Shown piece by piece: positions 6,252 through 11,439 of a DNA stretch of 11,439 bases; the stretch's first letter is position 1, and each line of letters opens with the position of its first letter. The stretch is from the NCBI GenBank assembly GCA_030263275.1, contig SZOR01000124.1:1-11439 (forward strand). The letters run 5' to 3'. The DNA is from DSNY01 sp016861185 (GTDB taxonomy: Bacteria; Pseudomonadota; Gammaproteobacteria; Burkholderiales; Burkholderiaceae_F). The notes under the pieces are model-generated. The model had not been told where the DNA came from and did no database searches. It saw nothing but the letters and a program-made list of their open reading frames with translations. A program made the translations under genes and the position numbers.

Positions 6252-7475
6252 TTAGGCCGCGACAACGCGCCGCTCGATCTTCGCTTCGCGGATCGGCAGA
6301 TTGACGAGCGCCGCGGCGGCGGCGAGCAGCGCGTCCGCATACCACATCCACAGATAGTTGCCGCTCGTTTCCATCGCGATGCCGCCGAGCCAGGCGCCGA
6401 AGAAGCCGCCGATCTGGTGCGTCAGGATCGTCAGCCCGAACAGCGTCGCCAGATAGCGCGTACCGAACAGCTTGCCGACGACGCCCGCGGTCGGCGGCAC
6501 CGTCGCGAGCCAGGTGAAGCCCAGCCCGATCGCGAAGAGATAAAACGTCAGCTCGGTCTTCGGCGCGGCGAGATACAGCAGCACGAGCACCGCGCGCGAA
6601 CCGTACATCCAGAACAGCACGTATTTGCTCCGGTAGCGGTTCACCCACCAGCCGGCGGCGAGGCTGCCCGCGATGTTGGCGAGTCCGATCAGCGCGAGCG
6701 ACCAGCTCGCGACCGAGGCCGGCAGTCCGCACAGGTCGACTTCGCCGGGCAGGTGCGTGACGAGAAAGGCGATGTGGAAACCGCAGGTGAAGAAGCCCGC
6801 GTGCAGCAGCAGATAGCTGCGGTCGGCAAACGCGTCGCGCACGGCCTTGCGCAGTCCGCCGTCGCTCGCGTGCGCGGCGGCGGCCGCCGCGGCCGCCTGC
6901 GGCGAGCGCCGCATCATCCGCGCGATCGGCAGCGCGGCGAGCGTGACCACCGCGAGTGACCACAGCGCGCCCATCCAGCCGATGGTCGAGATCAGTTTCT
7001 GCAGGATCGGCGCGAAAACGAACTGGCCGAACGACCCGCCGGCGTTGATGACGCCGGTCGCCGTGCCGCGGTGCTCGACCGAGACGCGCTGCGCGGCCGC
7101 ACCGATCAGCACCGAAAAGCTGCCCGCACCGGCGCCGATTGCCGACAGCAGTCCGATCGAAAACACGAGCCCGAAGCCGGTCGTCATGAACGGCGTCAGC
7201 GCGCTGCCGGCCGCGAGGATCACCAGCCCCGCCGCAAGCACGCGGCCGGGGCCGTAGCGGTCGGCGATCGCGCCCGCGATCGGCTGCGCCGCGCCCCAGA
7301 CGAACTGGCCGACCGCCATCGCGAAGCTGATCGTCACCAGCCCCAGCCCGGTCGACGTGTTCAACGGCGAGACGAACAGCCCGAGCGACTGGCGCGCGCC
7401 CATCGTCACCATCAGCATCGCCGCCGCGGCAAGCGTGATGAACCACCAGCTTCTTGCCTTGTCCGCCTGACTCAT
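6252..7475 (-). CDS. MFS transporter, 12-helix
   Basis: A 407-aa inner-membrane carrier of the major facilitator superfamily. It starts at the ATG at 7475 (MSQADKARSWWF) with GGAG motifs just upstream. About twelve hydrophobic helices are visible. The loop 2-3 signature appears as GAIADRYGPGRVLAAG, matching the family's G-x3-D-R-x-G pattern. MGARQSLGLFVSPL in helix 1 and its loop is seen in a widespread betaproteobacterial MFS group related to the oxalate/formate and monocarboxylate carriers; this placement is from memory. An alanine-rich run (AAAAAAAAH) marks the long cytoplasmic loop between helices 6 and 7. The substrate is unknown. It is divergent from a second MFS gene and may share a control region with it. 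The - frame stays open far upstream, antisense to the second MFS gene, but that extension is spurious. Confidence 0.92.
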   Translation of the reverse strand: MSQADKARSWWFITLAAAAMLMVTMGARQSLGLFVSPLNTSTGLGLVTISFAMAVGQFVWGAAQPIAGAIADRYGPGRVLAAGLVILAAGSALTPFMTTGFGLVFSIGLLSAIGAGAGSFSVLIGAAAQRVSVEHRGTATGVINAGGSFGQFVFAPILQKLISTIGWMGALWSLAVVTLAALPIARMMRRSPQAAAAAAAAHASDGGLRKAVRDAFADRSYLLLHAGFFTCGFHIAFLVTHLPGEVDLCGLPASVASWSLALIGLANIAGSLAAGWWVNRYRSKYVLFWMYGSRAVLVLLYLAAPKTELTFYLFAIGLGFTWLATVPPTAGVVGKLFGTRYLATLFGLTILTHQIGGFFGAWLGGIAMETSGNYLWMWYADALLAAAAALVNLPIREAKIERRVVAA

Positions 7476-7652
7476 GACTCCGGCTCCGGATCGCCGCGCC
7501 CTGCTGCGCGGCCCCGGCATTAGAAGCGGTAAACGGCGTTGCGACAAATGATTTGCGCGCAAGCGACGAATGCGCACGGCGCAGAGCGCGCATCGAAACT
7601 CCCCGTACCCTCTTTGCGAAAGGGGACACGCCCGTTGCGGCATCATCGCCTG
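7476..7652. promoter_or_regulatory. Divergent MFS-MFS control region with an operator-like palindrome
   Basis: This 177-bp space separates two outward-reading transporters. At 7541-7558, GCGACAAATGATTTGCGC has CAAAT-G-ATTTG as a perfect inverted repeat (7545-7555) with GCG/CGC outside. It overlaps TTGCGCGCAA (7553-7562), a perfect 10-bp palindrome. The patch is AT-richer than its surroundings, as promoters usually are. It could bind a dimeric regulator or mark the promoters of either gene; no regulator gene adjoins it. CCCTCTTTGCGAAAGGG further right can form a small hairpin. Confidence 0.35.
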
Positions 7653-8852
7653 ATGTCCACCGCGACCAGCTCCGCAGCGGGCGCGCCGCGCCGCGTGCTG
7701 CCGACGATCGTGCTCGCGCAGTTCGCGGGTACGTCGCTGTGGTTCGCGGTCAATGCGGTAATGCCGGACCTGCAGCGCGACTGGGGGCTGCCGGCCTCGG
7801 CGGTCGGCACGCTGACCTCGGCGGTGCAGTTGGGTTTCATCGCCGGCACGCTGGTCTTTGCGCTGCTGACGATCGCCGATCGTCATTCGCCACGGCTCGT
7901 GTTCCTGCTGTGCGCGTTGGCCGGCAGCGGGTGCAACGCGGCGGCCGTGGGTCTGGACCGCGACTTCAATGCGCTGCTCGCGCTGCGCTTCGCGACCGGC
8001 TTCTTCCTCGCCGGCATCTACCCGGTCGGCATGAAGATCGCCGCGGCCTGGTACTCGCGCGGACTGGGCGGCGCCCTGGGGCTGTTGATCGGCGCGCTCG
8101 TGCTCGGCACCGCCGCGCCGCACGGACTGCGCGCGCTGGACGCCGCGTGGCCGTGGCAGTCGGTGATGCTCGGCGTCTCGGGCCTCGCGCTCGCCGGCGG
8201 CGTGCTGCTGTACCTGCTGGTGCCCGACAGCCCGCATCTTCCGCGCGCGGCGCGCATCCGCCCGCAGGCGCTCGCGGTGATCTGGACCGACCGCCGCGTG
8301 CGCGCCTCGGCCTTCGGCTACTTCGGCCACATGTGGGAGCTGTACGCGATGTGGGTGCTGGTTCCCGCGATCCTCGCCGCGCGCATCGAGATGCAGCAGG
8401 TGCCAGCGGCGGCCTTTGCGGTGATCGGTGCGGGCGCGATCGGCTGCGCGGCGGGCGGATTCGCCGCCGCCCGCTACGGCAGCGCGCGCGTGGCGGCGGT
8501 CCAGCTCGCGGCGAGCGGGCTGTGCTGCGCGACCGCACCGCTCGCGCTCGCCGCGCCGCTGCCAGTCTTCGCGCTGTGGCTCGCGGTCTGGGGCGTGACC
8601 GTCGCCGGCGATTCGCCGCAGTTCTCGACGCTCACGGCGCAAAACGCGCCGCGCGACAACGTCGGCAGCGTGCTGACCTTCGTCAACTGCATCGGCTTCG
8701 CGATCTCGATCGTGACGATCCAGCTGTTCGCGTGGCTCGCGCAGCGCTGGCCCTTGTGGGTCGTGCTGCCGTGGCTCGCGATCGGTCCCGCGCTCGGGCT
8801 GCGCATGCTGCGGCCTCTGCTGGCCACGCGCGACGCCGCAGCGCCGCGCTGA
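7653..8852 (+). CDS. MFS transporter, 12-helix
   Basis: A 399-aa inner-membrane carrier. The ATG at 7653 (MSTATSSAAG) is followed by helix 1, with TIVLAQFAGTSLWFAVNAVM. Then come a periplasmic loop (PDLQRDWGLPASAVG), a loop containing ADRHSPRLVF in the position of the MFS signature between helices 2 and 3, and helix 4 with RFATGFFLAGIYPVG. A GDSPQFSTLTAQNAP segment sits between late helices. Twelve helices fit the hydrophobic pattern. The helix 1 and 4 motifs resemble NarK-like or YycB-like carriers, but the substrate cannot be assigned. No good Shine-Dalgarno precedes the ATG; the frame is open upstream to 7539, but that segment is hydrophilic and unlike an MFS N-terminus. It ends 7 bp before the convergent Rnk-type gene, leaving no room for a standard terminator. 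Confidence 0.91.
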   Translation: MSTATSSAAGAPRRVLPTIVLAQFAGTSLWFAVNAVMPDLQRDWGLPASAVGTLTSAVQLGFIAGTLVFALLTIADRHSPRLVFLLCALAGSGCNAAAVGLDRDFNALLALRFATGFFLAGIYPVGMKIAAAWYSRGLGGALGLLIGALVLGTAAPHGLRALDAAWPWQSVMLGVSGLALAGGVLLYLLVPDSPHLPRAARIRPQALAVIWTDRRVRASAFGYFGHMWELYAMWVLVPAILAARIEMQQVPAAAFAVIGAGAIGCAAGGFAAARYGSARVAAVQLAASGLCCATAPLALAAPLPVFALWLAVWGVTVAGDSPQFSTLTAQNAPRDNVGSVLTFVNCIGFAISIVTIQLFAWLAQRWPLWVVLPWLAIGPALGLRMLRPLLATRDAAAPR

Positions 8853-8859
8853 CCTGTGC

Positions 8860-9279
8860 TCACAGGCTGTAGTCGCCGCTCGCCTCGGGCTGGAACAGGA
8901 TCGACGCGATGCGCGCCTGCGCGGTCGTGCCGTCGGGCCGCGCCCATCTCACGGTGTCGCCGACGCTGCGGCCGATCAGCGCGAGCCCCAGCGGGCTGAG
9001 CACCGAGATGAATCCTTCCGCGGGGTCGACATCCGGCGGGTAGCACAGTGCGACGCGCTGCGTGCCGCCTTCGGCGAGTTCCAGCAGGACCTGCGAGTAC
9101 ATCGTCACCGTGTCGGGCGGAATCTCGGCCGAAGGCGCGAGCTGCGCGTCGTCGACGATCTCCAGCGCGCCGTGCGGATCGGCGCGCGGCGCGTCGGCGC
9201 GTGCGAGCCGCGCCACCCACGCGCGAATGCGGGCGGCGTCGAGTTCGGTCAGTTGGCGTAGATCGAGCGTGTTCTGCAT
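8860..9279 (-). CDS. rnk: Rnk-type nucleoside diphosphate kinase regulator (GreA/GreB C-terminal domain)
   Basis: A 139-aa protein matching Rnk, a Gre-factor relative that binds RNA polymerase through its C-terminal domain and whose gene affects nucleoside diphosphate kinase levels. The N-terminus (residues 1-50) is a short helical region, MQNTLDLRQLTELDAARI and onward, shorter than the coiled coil of true GreA. The C-terminal FKBP-like Gre domain has VTMYSQVLLELAEGGTQRVAL (58-78), then FISVLSPLGLALIGRSVGDTV (90-110), the SP-x-G-x-AL-x-G-x3-GD signature of the family. The last segment, ARIASILFQPEASG, is also typical. The ATG at 9279 has GGAG 6 nt upstream. A longer reading from 9330 lacks support. 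It lies convergent to the MFS gene with only 7 bp between stops, and downstream of the alpha/beta hydrolase across a 268-bp gap. Confidence 0.88.
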   Translation of the reverse strand: MQNTLDLRQLTELDAARIRAWVARLARADAPRADPHGALEIVDDAQLAPSAEIPPDTVTMYSQVLLELAEGGTQRVALCYPPDVDPAEGFISVLSPLGLALIGRSVGDTVRWARPDGTTAQARIASILFQPEASGDYSL

Positions 9280-9455
9280 CGGAAGCTCCGAAAAGGGAAG
9301 CGGCGGCGCGGTCGCGCGGACGGCGCCCAACAGTCAGGGAAAGGGTCGGTTTCGGCCCGGACGCCTGCCGCGCATCGGTGCGCAGCCACTGCGCCGGGCT
9401 CAATCAGGTGCGGCCGTTAGTCGTCGCGGCCAGCACGCGCGCACGAGGCCCCACC

Positions 9456-9533
9456 GCATCGCAGGCGCGATGCCGGCGGAATGAAAGGTCGCGAAGGACA
9501 CCGTGCGCGTAACCATGCCCGAAGTCTGCGGGC
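9456..9533. terminator. Two hairpins between hydrolase and Rnk gene
   Basis: TGCCCG (9516-9521) pairs with CGGGCA (9529-9534) around a 7-nt loop, 13-14 nt past the hydrolase stop. GCATCGC (9456-9462) pairs perfectly with GCGATGC (9467-9473) around a 4-nt loop. Neither is followed by a T-tract on the - strand, so they are at best weak or Rho-assisted terminators, or part of the Rnk leader. The rest of 9280-9547 shows no credible gene. Confidence 0.35.
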
Positions 9534-9547
9534 AGCGAACGCAGAAC

Positions 9548-10456
9548 TCAATCCGCATTGACACCCATTGCCTCGCGCGCCGGGTTCGACTCCAGCCGCG
9601 CGCACCAGTCCTCGATCGCCTGCCGCACCTCGACCGGCTTTTCGGTCAGCGGCCAGTGATGGCAGTCGATCCGCTGCACCTCGGCGCGCGGCAAGCGCTG
9701 CAGGCAGCGCCGCATCGCGTCCGGGTCGGCGAAGGTGCCGCCGGCGGAAAGCAGGACGAGCGCGGGGGCTGCGATCGCGTCGAGCGGCACCGGACGGAAC
9801 ATCTCGACGAGTTCCTGCAGGTAGTGCGCGGTGCGAAAGCTGCGCAGGTCGGCGCGCATCGAGCTGTAGCGGCGGATGAACTCGGCTTCGGCTTCTTTCG
9901 ATCCGAGCGCGCGGCGGGCGATCTCGTCGAGTGCGCGCAAGTCGAGCCGCGCGATCGTCCGGCGCCGCAGCCCGAGCGCATTCGCCGCGCGGACGACCGC
10001 CGCGGCCACCTGCAGCGCCGGTCCCGCCGCCGCGAGCAGCCGCCATTTGCCGCGCAGCGCCTCGCGAAACACCGGATCGATCAGCGCGAGCCCGGCCGCG
10101 CGCGTCGCGCGCCGGACGGCAAAGTGCAGCGCGACCTGCGCGCCGAGGCTATGGCCGACCAGCACCGCCCGCGGGTGGCCCTCGGCGTCGAGGATCGCCG
10201 CGAGATCGTCGCACCAGAGCGCGTGGCCGATCGCACCCGTCGTCGGCGAATCGCCGTGGCCGCGCAGATCGACGCGCAGAACGTCCCAACGATCGGCGAG
10301 CGCCGTGTGCTCGACGAACTCGGACCAGCGCGTCAGATTGCTGGCGAGTCCATGCAACAGCACGACGATGCGCCCGGGCGCGCCCGCACGTGCGCGGGTG
10401 ACGCGGTAGGCGACGGTCGCGCCGTCGTCGCGGGTGATCGTACGGGCGTGTTCCAT
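9548..10456 (-). CDS. Alpha/beta hydrolase
   Basis: A 302-aa alpha/beta-hydrolase-fold enzyme. IVVLLHGLASNLTRW (30-44) carries the oxyanion-hole HG motif. VLVGHSLGAQVALH (98-111) is the nucleophile elbow, G-H-S-L-G with Ser103 as the nucleophile. The acid is probably D244 or D246 in LSAGGTFADPDAMRRC, and the His is one of the pair in CHHWPLTEKP (266/267). DLRGHGDSPTTG (63-74) is the usual strand-4 segment. A cap domain spans about 128-215, with a helix-rich ARRALGSKEAEAEFIRRYSSM. Such enzymes hydrolyse esters, lactones, epoxides or haloalkanes; the substrate here is unknown. The start at 10456 (MEHARTITRDDGATVAYR) fits the family N-terminus. An open - frame to 10726 is not credible. It is divergent from the zinc-ribbon gene at 10596. 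Confidence 0.92.
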   Translation of the reverse strand: MEHARTITRDDGATVAYRVTRARAGAPGRIVVLLHGLASNLTRWSEFVEHTALADRWDVLRVDLRGHGDSPTTGAIGHALWCDDLAAILDAEGHPRAVLVGHSLGAQVALHFAVRRATRAAGLALIDPVFREALRGKWRLLAAAGPALQVAAAVVRAANALGLRRRTIARLDLRALDEIARRALGSKEAEAEFIRRYSSMRADLRSFRTAHYLQELVEMFRPVPLDAIAAPALVLLSAGGTFADPDAMRRCLQRLPRAEVQRIDCHHWPLTEKPVEVRQAIEDWCARLESNPAREAMGVNAD

Positions 10457-10595
10457 CGTCGGCCGGCTCGCGGGCGGATCATCGCACCGCGCGCCTCGGC
10501 GCCAACCCTTACGTGAATGCCACGATGCAGCCGCGCCGCGATCGGCCGAAACTGGCGGCCCGCGTAGCAGCCGTCCCCTCGGCAAGGAGGCAGCC
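10457..10595. promoter_or_regulatory. Divergent intergenic region, hydrolase and zinc-ribbon gene
   Basis: A 139-bp space holding the promoters of both genes. I see no clear -35/-10 pair. AAGGAGG at 10584-10590, five bases before the ATG at 10596, is a near-perfect Shine-Dalgarno and fixes the start of the + gene. No coding signal is seen in the rest. Confidence 0.45.
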
Positions 10596-11075
10596 ATGAC
10601 CAACAAGCCCAAAACCTGCGCGATCTGCCGCGAACCCGCCGCGCCCGCGCGCATCGACGACGTCACCGGCGAGGAGAAGGAGCTCGCCGTCACGCTGCGC
10701 GGCATGCCGGTGCTCGTCTGCGGCAACGGTCACCGGCAGTTCGTGAATCCGGACTTCCCGCTGCTGCTGCTCGATCACCTGACCGAACTCGACGAGCCGA
10801 AGCTGCCCGCGGGCTCTGAAAAGGGGCTCATCGTCAAGCACTTCCATTGCGCCGATTGCGGCGGCGAGCTGCGGCAGCAGGCCGACCACAGGCACACGTT
10901 CAGCTTCGACGTCGCCCTGCCGCAGATCGACGCCTTCGCGGTCGACCTGACCACCCCCGTGTACCGCTGCAGCCGTTGCGGCCGCGAGCAGCTCCACTCG
11001 CTGAAGGAGCTGCGCAAGCTCACGCCCGCCGCGCTGGCGCACGCGTTCAAGGCGGCGCAGATCCCGCACGGTTGA
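10596..11075 (+). CDS. Double zinc-ribbon protein with YgiT/MqsA-like N-terminal motif
   Basis: A 159-aa cytoplasmic protein. Zinc site 1 looks like C8-x2-C11 in TCAICREPA with C42 and perhaps H46 (VLVCGNGH). The intervening ELAVTLRGMPVLVC resembles the N-terminal zinc domain of YgiT/MqsA-type proteins. Zinc site 2 is C85-x2-C88 (FHCADCGGE) with C125-x2-C128 (YRCSRCGRE), bracketing a predicted beta domain (THTFSFDVALPQIDAF-like, about 96-115). The C-terminal helix, LKELRKLTPAALAHAFKAAQ, is amphipathic. No helix-turn-helix antitoxin domain and no adjacent mqsR-like toxin gene were found, so a toxin-antitoxin role is not supported. The Shine-Dalgarno predicts strong translation. The function is unknown; metal binding is inferred from the CxxC pairs. 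Confidence 0.87.
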   Translation: MTNKPKTCAICREPAAPARIDDVTGEEKELAVTLRGMPVLVCGNGHRQFVNPDFPLLLLDHLTELDEPKLPAGSEKGLIVKHFHCADCGGELRQQADHRHTFSFDVALPQIDAFAVDLTTPVYRCSRCGREQLHSLKELRKLTPAALAHAFKAAQIPHG

Positions 11076-11101
11076 ATGCGCCCGCGGGTCGCCCGCAGTA
11101 A

Positions 11102-11121
11102 GCTCGCCGCCGCGGGCGAGC
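11102..11121. promoter_or_regulatory. Hairpin directly before the SDR ribosome-binding site
   Basis: GCTCGCC (11102-11108) and GGCGAGC (11115-11121) form a perfect 7-bp stem around a 6-nt loop, ending one base before the GGAGG Shine-Dalgarno (11122-11126). It could be a terminator of the zinc-ribbon transcript without a T-tract, or a structure that affects access to the SDR start. Confidence 0.35.
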
Positions 11122-11131
11122 GGAGGCAGGG

Positions 11132-11439
11132 ATGGACGGGTCGGCATTGATCGTCGGTGCGGGCAGCGGCATCAGCGCCTCCTTCGCGCGCCTGCTGGCG
11201 GCCGAGGGCTATGCGGTCGCGCTCGCCTCGCGCAGCGCCGCCGCGCGCGCCGACGGCGTGCCGGCCGCGTTGCGGATCGCATGCGACGCGACCGATCCGG
11301 CCGCGGTCGCCGCGCTTTTCGCGCGACTCGACGCGGAGCTGCCGCCGCTGGAGGTCGTGCTGTACAACCCGAGCCATCGCGCGCGCGGCGCCTTCGTCGA
11401 CCTCTCGCCCGACGACGTCCGGCGCAGCCTGGACGGGAG
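11132..11439 (+). CDS. Short-chain dehydrogenase/reductase, N-terminal part (runs off right edge)
   Basis: About 102 residues of an NAD(P)-dependent SDR are visible. The cofactor fold begins ALIVGAGSGISASFARLLAAEGYAVALASR. GAGSGIS (9-15) is the TG-x3-GxG site with the third glycine changed to serine and the usual leading T absent (V8 instead). R34/S35 after the second strand suggests an NADP preference. CDATD (51-55) is the adenine-contacting Asp motif, and LYNPSHRARG (77-86) is the NNAG-equivalent segment, with N79 kept. The catalytic Ser-Tyr-Lys lies off the window. GGAGG at 11122-11126, five bases before the ATG, supports the start, so this gene is well expressed in principle. It follows the zinc-ribbon gene by 56 bp on the same strand. 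Confidence 0.9.
   Translation, partial: MDGSALIVGAGSGISASFARLLAAEGYAVALASRSAAARADGVPAALRIACDATDPAAVAALFARLDAELPPLEVVLYNPSHRARGAFVDLSPDDVRRSLDG

Noticed and set aside
6077..6304. 75-residue + ORF with a TTENTEDTE-type stretch
   Set aside because: It is a translation of the ACCGAG repeat, a known source of spurious proteins.
7476..8642. Upstream - strand extension of the first MFS gene to about 796 residues
   Set aside because: It is antisense to the second MFS gene, has no membrane helices or motifs, and reflects the lack of stops in GC-rich antisense DNA.
7553..8872. 439-residue + frame overlapping the second MFS gene
   Set aside because: Arg/Ala-rich shadow frame; the overlapping frame has clear MFS helices and signatures.
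9400..9516. 38-residue - ORF between the hydrolase and Rnk genes
   Set aside because: No Shine-Dalgarno, no family resemblance, and it covers the hairpins.
10596..11075. MqsRA-type toxin-antitoxin pair
   Set aside because: No toxin ORF lies next to it and the protein lacks the antitoxin helix-turn-helix domain.

Overview
The window is GC-rich, gene-dense chromosomal DNA (about two thirds G+C or more by eye) with long spurious antisense ORFs. The proteins (Rnk-type GreA/GreB relative, Crp/Fnr regulator, glycine-zipper envelope protein, two 12-helix MFS carriers) look like a betaproteobacterium, most likely Burkholderiales. That placement is an inference from protein style; no rRNA or other phylogenetic marker is present. 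No tRNA, rRNA, CRISPR array, phage gene or transposase was seen.

Layout, left to right. 1-688 (-) is the N-terminal part of an AMP-forming acyl-CoA synthetase that runs off the left edge. It is divergent from a Crp/Fnr-type regulator (870-1550, +), a plausible local regulator. Two more + genes follow: a 162-aa single-helix membrane protein of unknown function (1595-2083) and, 9 bp on, an aldo/keto reductase with an intact catalytic tetrad (2093-2947). A glycine-zipper envelope protein of the SlyB / 17-kDa antigen type (3081-3623, +) closes this half.

A 133-bp imperfect palindrome with matching ends (3631-3763), like a MITE or large REP element, fills the space between that gene and a convergent - strand cluster. 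Read in its own direction, the cluster is a DAO-type FAD oxidoreductase (6027-4894), an SRPBCC-fold protein (4771-4301) and a MerR-family regulator (4328-3759). The MerR gene has an in-frame TAG just after its helix-turn-helix and is called a pseudogene. Upstream of the oxidoreductase, 6028-6251 holds a second repeat made of tandem ACCGAG-type units arranged as a 27-bp inverted repeat.

The right half has two divergent MFS transporters (7475-6252, -; 7653-8852, +) around a 177-bp region with an operator-like palindrome; an Rnk/GreA-like RNA polymerase-binding protein (9279-8860, -); an alpha/beta hydrolase (10456-9548, -); a 159-aa double zinc-ribbon protein with a strong Shine-Dalgarno (10596-11075, +); and the start of a short-chain dehydrogenase (11132 onward, +).

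No coherent new defence or biosynthetic system is evident. The signals most worth a second look are the palindromic element at 3631-3763, the nonsense-interrupted MerR gene beside it, and the 6101-6184 repeat. The rest appears to be ordinary housekeeping and catabolic gene content.
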